A stretch of DNA of 64,000 bases from Verrucomicrobiia bacterium (GTDB taxonomy: Bacteria; Verrucomicrobiota; Verrucomicrobiia; Opitutales; Opitutaceae): contig WYBX01000058.1 in NCBI GenBank assembly GCA_011525695.1, forward strand, positions 1 through 64,000, given 5' to 3'. The translations under genes were made by a program, and so were the position numbers. A model generated the notes under the pieces. It did no database searches and was not told where the DNA came from. It saw nothing but the letters and a program-made list of their open reading frames with translations. This document shows, piece after piece, positions 7,462 through 17,297 of this stretch (the stretch's first letter is position 1; each line of letters starts with the position of its first letter).

Positions 7462-8889
7462 ATGAATCCCATGCGCCTAAAACCCCTTCGTGTCCTGCTC
7501 TTCCCGGTGGCCGTCCTCATCGGCTGCGCAACCGCCCACGCCCAGCCGGCGACGGAGCCGGCGCCGTTGCCCGCACCCAACCTCGAGCAGCGGGTCGCGG
7601 ATCTCGAGGCGTACATCAACAACTCGGCCCGGACGGCCGACGTGGCCTCCCACGTGGCGGCGGCCGGTCCCGGCCACAACGGGTGGATGATGACATCGAG
7701 CGCGCTGGTGCTGTTCATGACGCTCCCCGGGCTGGCGCTGTTTTATGGCGGTCTCGTGCGGAAAAAGAACGTGCTGTCGGTGCTGGCGCAATGCCTCGGC
7801 ATCACCGGGCTGGTCACGATCCTTTGGTGGGCCGTGGGCTTCAGCCTGACCTTTGCGCCGGGCAACGCCTTCATCGGCGGGCTGGATCATGTCTTTTTCC
7901 GCGGCGTCGATAGTGCGCCGGCAACGCTGCCATGGGTTTCCCAGAACGTCTTTGCCATCTTCCAGCTGACGTTCGCGATCATCACGCCGGCCCTGATTGT
8001 CGGCGCCATTGCCGAGCGGATGAAATTTTCCGCCGTGCTGCTGTTCGTGGGCTTGTGGATGTTTGCGGTCTATTTCCCGCTGGCCCACATGGTCTGGGGC
8101 GGCGGGCTGATGGCGGGCGCGGCCGGCGCGATCAAGGCGATCGACTTTGCCGGCGGGACGGTGGTTCACATGAGTTCCGGGTGGTCGGCCCTGGTCCTCT
8201 GCCTGATCCTCGGGCCGCGGCTGGGCTTCGGCAAGACGCCGATGCCGCCGCACAGCCTGGTCCTCTGCATGATTGGGACCGGGATGCTCTGGGTCGGCTG
8301 GTATGGCTTCAATGCCGGCAGCGCGGGGGCGGCGGACGGCATCGCCGCGAGCGCTTTCACCACCACCACCCTCGCCGCCGCCGTGGCCTCGTTCACGTGG
8401 GGGCTGCTTGAATACCTGACGAAGCGCCACGCCTCCGTGCTGGGTTTCTGTTCCGGGGTGGTGGCCGGGCTCGTGGTGATCACGCCGGCGGCGGGGTTTG
8501 TGACCCCCGGCGCGGCAGTGGTCATGGGCATCCTGGCCGGGCTGGTGCCGTTCATCTTCTGCGTGAAGCTGAAGTCGGTCTTTGGGTATGACGACGCGCT
8601 CGACACGTTCGGCATCCACGCCGTCGGTGGCACCCTGGGTGCGTTGCTGACCGGCATCTATGCGTCCGAGGCGGTCAACCCGGCGGTCGCGGGCGTGAAG
8701 GCCGGACTTCTCCTCGAACAGCTCAAGGCGATCGGATTCACGATCGTGCTTTCAGTGGTGGCGACGGCGATCATTGCCGGCGCGCTGAAGGCGACCATCG
8801 GGCTGCGTCCGACAATCGAGTCGGAGCAGGAGGGCCTGGATCTGAGCGATCACGGTGAGGAAGGCTACATTTTCGAGGCCAAGGCCTGA
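7462..8889 (+). CDS. amt: Ammonium transporter (Amt)
   Basis: 475 residues. An N-terminal signal-like segment (about 1-27, ending TAHAQ) and a short periplasmic region precede 11 membrane helices. The family signature is clear: DFAGGTVVHMSSG contains the first pore His, and FGIHAVGGTLGALLTG the second. GLALFYGGLVRKKN is the usual first-helix motif. It conducts ammonium/ammonia across the inner membrane. It is followed 33 bp later by a P-II gene, the standard amtB-glnK type arrangement in which P-II blocks the channel when nitrogen is plentiful. No convincing sigma-54 promoter was seen upstream, where the DNA is repetitive. Confidence 0.95.
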   Translation: MNPMRLKPLRVLLFPVAVLIGCATAHAQPATEPAPLPAPNLEQRVADLEAYINNSARTADVASHVAAAGPGHNGWMMTSSALVLFMTLPGLALFYGGLVRKKNVLSVLAQCLGITGLVTILWWAVGFSLTFAPGNAFIGGLDHVFFRGVDSAPATLPWVSQNVFAIFQLTFAIITPALIVGAIAERMKFSAVLLFVGLWMFAVYFPLAHMVWGGGLMAGAAGAIKAIDFAGGTVVHMSSGWSALVLCLILGPRLGFGKTPMPPHSLVLCMIGTGMLWVGWYGFNAGSAGAADGIAASAFTTTTLAAAVASFTWGLLEYLTKRHASVLGFCSGVVAGLVVITPAAGFVTPGAAVVMGILAGLVPFIFCVKLKSVFGYDDALDTFGIHAVGGTLGALLTGIYASEAVNPAVAGVKAGLLLEQLKAIGFTIVLSVVATAIIAGALKATIGLRPTIESEQEGLDLSDHGEEGYIFEAKA

Positions 8890-9261
<372 letters not shown>

Positions 9262-9293
9262 CCTGCATCAGAAAATCATTCTGCGAAGCTAAC

Positions 9294-9464
9294 AGCCTGT
9301 CGGTCTTACCGCGGCTCGATTTGAAGGCAGCGAACGTGAGGGCGAATCATCCGACATGCTGCTAAACGAAAATGCTCCGGGGCATTTTCGCTCAGGAGGC
9401 TGTCGCCCGCCCAACTCTCGGTGCGCCCCTTTGAGAACGATCCGCCCAAGTCCGACAGACTCCT
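9294..9464. repeat. Repeat element bounded by imperfect inverted repeats
   Basis: AGCCTGTCGGTCTTA at 9294-9308 pairs imperfectly with AAGTCCGACAGACTCCT at 9448-9464. Inside lies a strong hairpin, CGAAAATGC/GCATTTTCG, at 9367-9390. The element fills the space between convergent glnB and the PP2C gene and overlaps the PP2C stop codon by two bases. It could act as a two-way terminator. The left arm recurs at 7255. Confidence 0.6.
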
Positions 9465-11067
9465 AATCCTTCGGAGCCGATTCGATCGTGACGACACAGA
9501 CATCGTCCTCGAACGAAGTCCGGCCGCTGTGCCGTTCCATCTCCCGCAGCAACCGGTCGCAAATCGCGGCGCCATCCATCCCGCGCGAATTGGTGAGGAG
9601 AGTGCGCATCCGATCCTCGCCAAACAGGTGGCCTGAGGCATCGCTGGCCTCGAGCACGCCGTCGGTGTAGCCGAGCACGACATCCCCCGGGGCAAAGCCA
9701 GCGTGGTGTCGCGTGTACCGGAACCCGGCGAGCAGCCCCGTGGCCGGTTCGGGATCGGGCGGGGCCAGCCGCTCGATTTCCCCGGTGGCTGCATGCAGCA
9801 CGAGCGGCGGGGGATGTCCCGCGTTGCCATAGGTGAGCGAGCGGGCGGCGACATCAATCACGCCGAAGAACGCCGTGGCGAACACGGGCTGTCCCGTTTG
9901 CTCGACAATTGGCATCAGCGCCCGGTTGATCTCGCCGAGCACGTGGACCGGATCACCCGCGCGGGGGCCCATCTCCTCGACCACGCCCCGCACCAGGGCG
10001 GTGAGCAACCCGGCGCGAACCCCATGGCCCATGACGTCGCATACCAGCACGCCGCATTTCGTTTCGGAAAGCTGGATGAAGTCGAAGAAGTCGCCGCCAA
10101 GCGAGGTGGCGGGCAGGTAGCGGTGGGCAAACCGTAGCGCACTCTCCCCGGGCTTGCCGTTGGGAAAGACCGGATAGGCCCGGTTGAGGAAGGCCTCCTG
10201 CAGCTGGCGGGTCATGCGCAGGTCGGCCTCCATCTCGGCCGTCCGCTCCTGCAGACGCTCCTCGGCGAGCTTGCGGCGCGTGATGTCGTGACTGATGCCG
10301 ACGAGCCCGATCAGCCGGCCCTGCAGATCGTGGAGCGGCACCTTGGTGACCAGCGACCAGCGAACCTCGCCGTTGGAGCCAAAGTCGGATTTCTCCTGAT
10401 TCAGGATCCGGGCGCCCTGTGTGAGCACCAGGCTGTCGTCCGCCAGTGCCTGCTGGCCGCGTTCCCCGGGGAAGTAATCCAGCGTGGTCCGTCCCAACGC
10501 CTCCGATTGGGACGAGACCCCCAGCAGCTGCAGGTGGGCGAGGTTGTTGAGGACGTACCGGAAGTCCGTATCCTTGACGTAGAGCCGGCTCGGCAGGTGG
10601 TCGATGATCGTGCGGAGCAGGTTGCGCTCCTCCTCGAGCCGATCGGTCGCATCCTTGGTGGCGGTGATGTCCCGCGTCAGCCCGAACGTACCGATGATTT
10701 CCCCGTTGCTGCCGCGCCACGGCATCTTCGTGCTCGAAGCCCAGCCCTGCTTTCCATCCAGCATCGTGATCCGCTCGATCTTGGAAATAATGGGCTGACC
10801 GGTGCGAATGATCTCCTGCTCGTCGGCCCGCGCCCGCTCGGCATGCTCGCTCGAGAAGAAGTCGAAGTCCGTCTTGCCGATGCATTCCTCCGGCGATGCG
10901 GCCCCGAGCGACCGGGCATGGGCGACGTTGTTGCGGACAAACCGGCTGGCCCGATCCTTGAAGTAGATTCGGTCGGGAATGGTATCCATCAGCAGCCGCA
11001 GGATGGCCGAATCCAGCGCCGCCGGGTCGGCGGGCGGCGAATGGGAGGAATCGCTGGGAGCACTCAT
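9463..11067 (-). CDS. PAS-PAS-SpoIIE (PP2C) serine phosphatase
   Basis: 534 residues from ATG 11067 (a frame 13 codons longer exists but adds only a basic tail). Two PAS domains (about 25-145 and 150-270) are followed by a short coiled coil and a SpoIIE/PP2C phosphatase domain: SLGGDFFDFIQL and CDVMGHGVRAGLLTAL hold metal ligands, then GNAGHPPPLVL, GYTDGVLEA and DDVCVVTI. RsbU-like proteins of this type dephosphorylate STAS-domain antagonists. Two STAS domains occur in the glycosyltransferase fusion at 52020, but no link is shown. Cytosolic, no membrane segment. Confidence 0.88.
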   Translation of the reverse strand: MSAPSDSSHSPPADPAALDSAILRLLMDTIPDRIYFKDRASRFVRNNVAHARSLGAASPEECIGKTDFDFFSSEHAERARADEQEIIRTGQPIISKIERITMLDGKQGWASSTKMPWRGSNGEIIGTFGLTRDITATKDATDRLEEERNLLRTIIDHLPSRLYVKDTDFRYVLNNLAHLQLLGVSSQSEALGRTTLDYFPGERGQQALADDSLVLTQGARILNQEKSDFGSNGEVRWSLVTKVPLHDLQGRLIGLVGISHDITRRKLAEERLQERTAEMEADLRMTRQLQEAFLNRAYPVFPNGKPGESALRFAHRYLPATSLGGDFFDFIQLSETKCGVLVCDVMGHGVRAGLLTALVRGVVEEMGPRAGDPVHVLGEINRALMPIVEQTGQPVFATAFFGVIDVAARSLTYGNAGHPPPLVLHAATGEIERLAPPDPEPATGLLAGFRYTRHHAGFAPGDVVLGYTDGVLEASDASGHLFGEDRMRTLLTNSRGMDGAAICDRLLREMERHSGRTSFEDDVCVVTIESAPKD

Positions 11068-11209
11068 GCGGGCGGGAGTTCGACGGGCAGGAATCCAGCC
11101 GAACAAACTGCGACGCCGAAGGCGAATCAGATGTTCCGGGAACCTGGCAGCGTGTCTGACTCAGCTTCGGACTGTGTCGATCAGGATGAAGGACGGAAAG
11201 AACACGCTG

Positions 11210-12313
11210 CTAGACATTGAACCGGAACAGCGCCACGTCGCCATCGGCAAAGACGTATTCCTTCCCCTCCAGCCGGTATTTCCCTGCTTCGCGAGCCGCT
11301 GCAATGCTTCCGAGCGCGGCGAGATCGCGATAGGAGACAACTTCGGCCTTGATGAAGCCCTTCTCGAAATCGGTATGGATGACGCCTGCAACCTGAGGCG
11401 CTTTCCAGCCGCGGTGGAAAGTCCATGCCCGAACCTCCTTTTCGCCTGCGGTGAAGAAGGTCTGGAGTTCCAGCAGTTCGTAAGTGCTGCGAATGAGGGC
11501 GGACACCCCGGAGTCGTCGACTCCGAGATCCTTCAGGAAGACGGCGGCGTCTTCCGGCGAAAGATCCACAAGTTCGGCCTCGATCTTGGCGCTGATCGGC
11601 ACGTAGGCCGCGTCGTGGTGGGTGCGCACATAGCCGGCAACCTGCTGCACGAAGGGGTTTTGCCCGGCCGTGGCGAGATCCCCTTCCGCCACATTGCAGG
11701 CAAAGAGCACCGGCTTGGCGGTGAGAAGCTGGAAGAGTTTCATCATCGCCGTCTCCTCCGGTGTGGCGGGAAGGATGTTGGCCGTCTTTCCCGCGTTGAG
11801 GTGCGGCTCCAGCTTGTGGAGCAAAGCCATCTCGGCCACGGCCTCCTTGTCGCCGGACTTGGCCTTCTTCTGCGTCTTTTCGATCCGCTTGATCACCGCC
11901 TCGAGATCAGCGAGCACGAGCTCGGTGGTGACGACCTCGATGTCCCGCACCGGATCGAGGCCTCCCATGGTGTGGACGATGTCGGAATCCTCGAAGCAGC
12001 GGACGACCTGCAGGATGGCGTCGACCTCGCGAATGTTGGCCAGGAACTGGTTGCCGAGGCCTTCGCCCTTGCTGGCTCCCGCCACGAGCCCGGCGATATC
12101 CACGAACTCGACGGCGGCGGGGATGATGACGCCGGTTTTGGCGATCTTTTGCAGGACCGGGAGCCGTTCGTCCGGCACGGTGACGACGCCGACGTTCGGG
12201 TCGATAGTACAGAATGGGTAATTGGCCGCCTCCGCCTTCCGGGATCGGGTGAGCGCGTTGAAAAGGGTGGATTTGCCGACATTGGGCAAACCGACGATGC
12301 CGGCTTTGAGCAT
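11210..12313 (-). CDS. ychF: Redox-regulated ATPase YchF (OLA1 family)
   Basis: 367 residues, the usual length. G1 is GLPNVGKST (8-16), G3 is DIAGLVAGASKGEGLGNQFL, and the G4 position is NVAE rather than NKxD, which explains the family's preference for ATP. A helical coiled-coil insert and the C-terminal TGS domain, ending YVFADGDVALFRFNV, are present. It is a universally conserved ribosome-associated P-loop protein. It is divergent from the gene at 12409, with about 95 bp between. Confidence 0.97.
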   Translation of the reverse strand: MLKAGIVGLPNVGKSTLFNALTRSRKAEAANYPFCTIDPNVGVVTVPDERLPVLQKIAKTGVIIPAAVEFVDIAGLVAGASKGEGLGNQFLANIREVDAILQVVRCFEDSDIVHTMGGLDPVRDIEVVTTELVLADLEAVIKRIEKTQKKAKSGDKEAVAEMALLHKLEPHLNAGKTANILPATPEETAMMKLFQLLTAKPVLFACNVAEGDLATAGQNPFVQQVAGYVRTHHDAAYVPISAKIEAELVDLSPEDAAVFLKDLGVDDSGVSALIRSTYELLELQTFFTAGEKEVRAWTFHRGWKAPQVAGVIHTDFEKGFIKAEVVSYRDLAALGSIAAAREAGKYRLEGKEYVFADGDVALFRFNV

Positions 12314-12408
12314 AAGCAGCGGAACGTCTCGACCGGGGCTGCGACGGTCAATGGAAATCCCGGGCTTCCGGCTTGCAGTGAAATTCCGGCGTGCAAAGGC
12401 TGAGGAAA

Positions 12409-15400
12409 ATGCTCCGAAGCTGCCCGTATTCCCTGTGGCATGGCGTCGCCCGGGCGGGTCTTGGACGGGCCTGGCGTTGGCTGGGACCAGCCTTGGGTTG
12501 CCTGTGCGTGCTCATGGCGCACGGCGCACCGCCCGCCTTCAAGACCGTGCCGGCCGCCCGGCAGGTCGTAAGCCTGGCGGAGAGCCTCGTTCTTGCCGTG
12601 GAAGCGCAGGACGAGACCGGCGTGAGCTACCAATGGAAGCGCAATGGCCGGATCATTCCCGACGCGGATTCTGCCAGCTACGCCATCACGGCGGCTCGGC
12701 CGCAGGATGCCGGCTGGTACCAGGTTGCGGCAACCAATGGATCAGGGACGGCGCTGAGTGCGCCGATCTTCGTGAATGTGGCCGTCGCCCTGCCGGAAAT
12801 CCGCGACCTGCCGCTTTCGGAGTCACTCCAGCTGCCCACCATGGCACCGGCGGCGCTGGAAGGCGTCACGGGCGTGGCCGCTGGCGCGCGGCATGCTCTT
12901 GCGTTGAAGAGCGACGGCACGGTCGTGGCATGGGGGAGCAATGATCGGGGCGAATCGAGCGTGCCCGCGGGGCTCAGCGAGGTGGTCGCCATTGCGGCAA
13001 GCGGCCGGCAGAGCATGGCGTTACGGGCGGACGGCACCGTGGTTGCGTGGGGCGATGATGAAGACGGACAGGCCGGCATCCTGGGGGGATTGGGGAACGT
13101 GGTGGCGATCGCCGCAGGGGGAAGATATGGCCTGGCATTGCATGCGGATGGGGGCGTGACCGCGTGGGGCTTGGGCGGAATGGCCGGCGTCCCGGGTGTG
13201 CTCACGGATGTAGTGTCGGTGGCAACGGGGGGCGGGGCATGGAGCGTGGCGCTCAGGGCCGATGGAACGGCGACCTGGTGGAGCGTGCCGTTTCCTGCGG
13301 CTTTCGTGACCGGATTGAGTCGCGTGGCAGGCATCGCGGCGGGATCCACCTTCGGCCTGGCACTGGACGCCGGCGGCACCGTTTCGGACTGGCCGCTGGG
13401 TCCCGCCGATTCGTATGGGAAAGTTGGCGACGTTCCAGCCGGCTTGGCGGATGTGGTGGCGATCGCAGCCGAAGGAGACGCGAGCCTCGCCATCCGAGCC
13501 GATGGCACGGTGGCTGCCTGGGAAATGTACTATGTCAGTTACGGGGGGCCGATAGTCGTTCCTCCCGGCGGTGGTGGTGCATGGAGTGAGATTCGTCGAA
13601 CCGGCGAGGTGGTCATGGGCGCGATCGGAACAGGGCACGTGGTGCTCGTGCGGGATGCATCCCGGGATGCCCCTCCTGTCATCTTGGCCGGGCCGGTGAA
13701 CCAGGAGGTGTTTGCCGGTGGCAAGGCGATGTTGAGTGTGACGGCGTCGGGTACGCCGGCCCCGACGTATCAATGGAGTCGCAATGGCACCCCTATCCCG
13801 TCCGCAACCGGCAGCACGCTCACGTTGCAGGACCTTGGGGCCGATTCCGCGGGCACCTACACGGTCACGGTGACCAACGGGCGCGGACAGGCAAGTGCAG
13901 CGGCGACGCTGAACGTGTTTGTTCCTCCGGTGATCACGCAGCATCCGGCCGCACGGCAGGTGGTGAACCTTGGCGAATCCCTGTCGCTCGCGGTCGAGGC
14001 CAGAAGCAGCGATAGGCCCGCCTACCAGTGGAGGCGCAATGGGCTGCCGATCCCCGGCGCAACCGGCCCCATTTATTCCGTGGCGCAGGCAACCATGCAG
14101 GACGGAGGCTGGTATCAGGTTGCCGTGACCAACAGCGTCGGCACGACGACGAGCACGGTGTCCTTCGTGAACGTCGCGGCACATCCCGCCCGTCTGGTCA
14201 TCTGGGGTGACGGCGATCCGCGGGCGGCAGTGACCGGCGTGACCGACGCCGTGGCCGTGGCCGCCGGTTATCTGGAAAGCTATGTCCTGCGGGCGGATGG
14301 CAGCGTGACCGCGTCGCCGGGCGGGACCGTGCCGGAGGGTTTGAGGGATGTCGTCGCGATAGCGACCGGTTCCCGGCATACCGTTGCGCTCAAGAGTGAC
14401 GGTACCGTGGTGGCATGGGGGCTGCCGGCGCCGCAGGTGCCGGCCGGATTGAAGGATGTCGTGCGGATTGAGGTCTTTGGCTCGCTGGCGTTGGCTGTGC
14501 GCGCCGATGGATCGGTGGTCACTTGGGGCGACAACTCGATCGGCATTCTTCCCGCCAACCTGCGCCACGTGGTGAGCATCGCCGCGGGCAGTTCGCACTA
14601 CCTGGCGTTGACGGCCGATGGATCGATGCTTGCCCGCCAGTGGACCTCTCCTCCAGGCACGGATGTGGGAACCGTGCCCGGCGCCTTGATGGAGGTGGCG
14701 GAGATTGCGGCCGGAAGCGGGCACAACGTGGTGCTGACCCGGCGGGGCACGGTCGACGCGTGGGGCGAAAACAGCCGGGGAGAATGCGCGGTTCCGCCCG
14801 GACTGGCCGAGGTCGTAGCCGTTGATGCCGCGGCCAGGTACAGCCTGGCGGTCCGGCGGGACGGCACCGTGGCATCGTGGGGAGAGGGTGCCTGGGGGCA
14901 GACTGAACTCCCCGGCGATCTCCGGCGCGTCGTCGGTGTATCGGCGGGGGTTTTTCATTGTATTGCAATCATTGATGCGACCGAAGGCGCGGCGCCTGCC
15001 ATCCTCGGGCAACCGGCGGCGCAGACCGTTGCCCCGGGAGGTGTGGCCACGTTTTCCGTGGTCACGGCCGGGACGGGGACGGGTCAGTCCTATCAATGGT
15101 TTCGCGCGGGCAACCCGGTGCCGGGGGCCAACGCGGCCACCCTGACCGTGACCGATGCGGGAGCCGCCGTGGCAGGGGAATACTCGGTGCGGGTATCGAA
15201 CCCCAGCGGAGCGGCGGAGAGCCAGCCGGCTGCCCTGGTGGTGGATGCGGCGGCCAACCCATCGCGCCTCGTGAATCTTTCGGTGCGATCTCCGGCGGGA
15301 GTGGATGCGGAGACGCTGATTGTCGGCTTTGTGGTGGAGGGAACCGGCACGACCGTACGCAGCCCAGTGCTCATTCGCGGGGTCGGACCATCGCTCGCGG

Positions 15401-16074
15401 AACATGGGGTCGCCAGTTTCGTTCCGGATCCGACGCTACGGCTCTTCCGCGGGTCGGAGGCGATGTCCGCCAACGACAACTGGAACGGGGACGGCCAGGT
15501 CAACCGTATCGGAGCGGAGGTTGGGGCTTTCCCGCTCAACGCAACGGTCTCGCTCGATGCTGCGCTGCTGACCCAGCTGAAACCGGGTGGGTACACGGCG
15601 CATATCACCGCGCATGACGGAGGCACGGGAGCGGTGCTCGGCGAGCTTTACGATGCGACGACGAGCGGCACGGAATCCTCCGTGATTCCCCGGCTGGCGA
15701 ACGTGTCCGCCCGGGCTCATGTCGATGCCCAGGCGCCATTGATCGCGGGCTTCGTGATTGCGGGGGCTACGCCGCAGCCGGTGCTGTTGCGAGCGGTCGG
15801 TCCGACTCTGAACCAGTTTGGCGTGGAGAATCCGCTCGCGAATCCGGCATTGCATCTGTTTTCCGGGGCAGTGCAGATCGACGGCAATGACGACTGGCAG
15901 CCGTCGGAGAACGTCCTGGCTGCGACAAGCCGGACCGGGGCATTTCCGCTCGTCGCGAACTCCCAAGACGCGCTGCTGCTCGCAACATTGCCGCCCGGTG
16001 CCTACACGGTGCATGTGGTCGCCGCCGGAGACGCGGGAGGCGTTGCGCTGGTGGAGGTTTATGACGCCCGGTGA
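12409..16074 (+). CDS. Giant secreted Ig-like / RCC1-repeat protein
   Basis: 1221 residues from ATG 12409, preceded by AAGG at suitable spacing; a GTG at 12391 is possible. A signal peptide ends near MAHGAPPAF. An Ig-like domain (YQWKRNG, DAGWYQVAATN) leads into a block of RCC1-type repeats of the form ALKSDGTVVAWGSN. Two further Ig-like domains (YQWSRNGTPIP, YQWRRNGLPIP), a second RCC1 block and another Ig domain (YQWFRAGNPVP) follow. The C-terminus is a tandem pair of about 125-residue modules (VLIRGVGPSL, NDNW; VLLRAVGPTL, NDDW). It is probably a surface or exported adhesion/scaffold protein. No autotransporter barrel is seen. Confidence 0.85.
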   Translation: MLRSCPYSLWHGVARAGLGRAWRWLGPALGCLCVLMAHGAPPAFKTVPAARQVVSLAESLVLAVEAQDETGVSYQWKRNGRIIPDADSASYAITAARPQDAGWYQVAATNGSGTALSAPIFVNVAVALPEIRDLPLSESLQLPTMAPAALEGVTGVAAGARHALALKSDGTVVAWGSNDRGESSVPAGLSEVVAIAASGRQSMALRADGTVVAWGDDEDGQAGILGGLGNVVAIAAGGRYGLALHADGGVTAWGLGGMAGVPGVLTDVVSVATGGGAWSVALRADGTATWWSVPFPAAFVTGLSRVAGIAAGSTFGLALDAGGTVSDWPLGPADSYGKVGDVPAGLADVVAIAAEGDASLAIRADGTVAAWEMYYVSYGGPIVVPPGGGGAWSEIRRTGEVVMGAIGTGHVVLVRDASRDAPPVILAGPVNQEVFAGGKAMLSVTASGTPAPTYQWSRNGTPIPSATGSTLTLQDLGADSAGTYTVTVTNGRGQASAAATLNVFVPPVITQHPAARQVVNLGESLSLAVEARSSDRPAYQWRRNGLPIPGATGPIYSVAQATMQDGGWYQVAVTNSVGTTTSTVSFVNVAAHPARLVIWGDGDPRAAVTGVTDAVAVAAGYLESYVLRADGSVTASPGGTVPEGLRDVVAIATGSRHTVALKSDGTVVAWGLPAPQVPAGLKDVVRIEVFGSLALAVRADGSVVTWGDNSIGILPANLRHVVSIAAGSSHYLALTADGSMLARQWTSPPGTDVGTVPGALMEVAEIAAGSGHNVVLTRRGTVDAWGENSRGECAVPPGLAEVVAVDAAARYSLAVRRDGTVASWGEGAWGQTELPGDLRRVVGVSAGVFHCIAIIDATEGAAPAILGQPAAQTVAPGGVATFSVVTAGTGTGQSYQWFRAGNPVPGANAATLTVTDAGAAVAGEYSVRVSNPSGAAESQPAALVVDAAANPSRLVNLSVRSPAGVDAETLIVGFVVEGTGTTVRSPVLIRGVGPSLAEHGVASFVPDPTLRLFRGSEAMSANDNWNGDGQVNRIGAEVGAFPLNATVSLDAALLTQLKPGGYTAHITAHDGGTGAVLGELYDATTSGTESSVIPRLANVSARAHVDAQAPLIAGFVIAGATPQPVLLRAVGPTLNQFGVENPLANPALHLFSGAVQIDGNDDWQPSENVLAATSRTGAFPLVANSQDALLLATLPPGAYTVHVVAAGDAGGVALVEVYDAR

Positions 16075-16125
16075 GCCCGGGATCCGTCCGGGTTCGGCGT
16101 GCTTCGACTGCGGTCGAACCGGTGC

Positions 16126-16154
16126 TTGACAAGCCGATTGTGGAACGGTCTTGT
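16126..16154 (+). promoter_or_regulatory. Candidate promoter of the rpsP operon
   Basis: A perfect -35 box TTGACA at 16126-16131 is followed after 17 bp by a weak -10 (TCTTGT, 16149-16154). It lies 40 bp before the rpsP start and after the preceding gene has ended. The -10 matches the consensus at only three positions, so this is tentative. Confidence 0.35.
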
Positions 16155-16194
16155 GCTCGGCTTTTCAGGCAAGCATCGCTCCGCAACATCCGAC

Positions 16195-16488
16195 ATGGCT
16201 CTCAAAATTCGTCTCACCAAGGTTGGTTCCACGCACCAGCCGCTCTATCGCGTGGTCGTCGCCGAAGCGCGTTCGCGCCGCGACGGCGCGGCGGTCGAAA
16301 ACCTGGGCACCTACCACCCCGGGGTCAGGGGCAACCCCGTCAAGATCAACATGGAGCGGGTAGATTACTGGCTGAGCAAGGGTGCGCTGCCGACCGACAC
16401 GATGCGCGCGATGATCAAGAAGGCGCGGCGGGCAGCCGCCAACGCCAAGCCGGAGGAAGCTCCGGCGGAGGCTCCGGCCACCGCCTGA
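16195..16488 (+). CDS. rpsP: 30S ribosomal protein S16
   Basis: 97 residues from ATG 16195. The start MALKIRLTKVGSTHQPLYRV and the segment ENLGTYHP are diagnostic for S16. The tail is extended by an Ala/Glu/Pro-rich stretch (KPEEAPAEAPATA). An upstream in-frame ATG at 16099 would add 32 unrelated residues and is rejected. It is the first gene of rpsP-trmD-rplS; rimM, found between rpsP and trmD in many bacteria, is absent here. Confidence 0.96.
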   Translation: MALKIRLTKVGSTHQPLYRVVVAEARSRRDGAAVENLGTYHPGVRGNPVKINMERVDYWLSKGALPTDTMRAMIKKARRAAANAKPEEAPAEAPATA

Positions 16489-16530
16489 GCCGGCTCCCAT
16501 TCGCGACGGGAAACACGGGTTCCCGGCTGA

Positions 16531-16564
16531 AACCTCGGAATCCCGGTTCCGGGGTTTTGTTTTG
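16531..16564 (+). terminator. Hairpin with T-rich tail between rpsP and trmD
   Basis: AACCTCGGAA (16531-16540) pairs with TTCCGGGGTT (16547-16556) with one mismatch and is followed by TTGTTTT. It looks like an intrinsic terminator or partial attenuator that would lower trmD/rplS transcription relative to rpsP. Confidence 0.55.
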
Positions 16565-16613
16565 CCCGGTTTTCTCCGTGCTCCGCGACCTGTGGCCCGC
16601 TAATGAGTCCTCC

Positions 16614-17288
16614 ATGCCGCTCGCGATCGACATCCTGACGCTTTTCCCGCGGATGCTCGAAGGCTTCATGGCCGAGAGCATTCTGGGCAAGGGAATCCAG
16701 GCGGGATTGCTCGCCGTCCGTGTGCATGATCTCCGCAGCTGGACGACCGACAAGCATCGCACGGCAGACGACCGCCCGTTCGGCGGCGGGGCGGGGATGG
16801 TGATGAAGCCCGAGCCTGTGTTTGCCGCTGTCGAGCAGCTGCAGACTTCCGGCTGCCGCCGCATTTACCTGACCCCCGACGGCGTGCCACTGTCGCCGTC
16901 GCTGGCTCGAGAACTGTCGGAGCAGTCACATCTCATCCTGTTGAGCGGCCATTACGAAGGCGTGGACCAGCGGATTCGCGATCGGGTTATCGATCAGGAG
17001 ATCTCGATCGGCGATTATGTGCTGACCAACGGGACCCTGGCGGCGGCCGTCCTGGTCGATGCGCTGGCGCGATTTATTCCCGGTGTTCTCGGGGAGGAAA
17101 AGTCATTGACGCACGAATCCTTCACCAGCAAGTTGCTCGACTTTCCTCAATACACGCGTCCCGCCGAATTTCGGGGCATGTCAGTTCCCGAGGTTCTTCT
17201 CTCGGGCAACCATGCCGAAATCGAAAAGTGGCGCCAGGCACGTGCGCTGGAAAAGACCCGTCAGGTGCGACCCGATTTACTTAACTAA
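16614..17288 (+). CDS. trmD: tRNA (guanine-N1-)-methyltransferase
   Basis: 224 residues from ATG 16614. It carries the SPOUT-family trefoil-knot signatures LLSGHYEGVDQRIRD and EISIGDYVLTNGTLAA, with the N-terminal IDILTLFPRM and GGGAGMVMKPEP. It methylates G37 of tRNAs using S-adenosylmethionine, preventing frameshifting. The frame is open far upstream into the rpsP region, but homology begins at MPLAIDILTLFP. The rplS start follows 9 bp after the stop. Confidence 0.97.
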   Translation: MPLAIDILTLFPRMLEGFMAESILGKGIQAGLLAVRVHDLRSWTTDKHRTADDRPFGGGAGMVMKPEPVFAAVEQLQTSGCRRIYLTPDGVPLSPSLARELSEQSHLILLSGHYEGVDQRIRDRVIDQEISIGDYVLTNGTLAAAVLVDALARFIPGVLGEEKSLTHESFTSKLLDFPQYTRPAEFRGMSVPEVLLSGNHAEIEKWRQARALEKTRQVRPDLLN

Positions 17289-17297
17289 TTCACAGCC

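Noticed and set aside
13021..15405. 794-codon open frame antisense to the Ig/RCC1 gene
   Set aside because: Shadow caused by the regular repeats on the plus strand.
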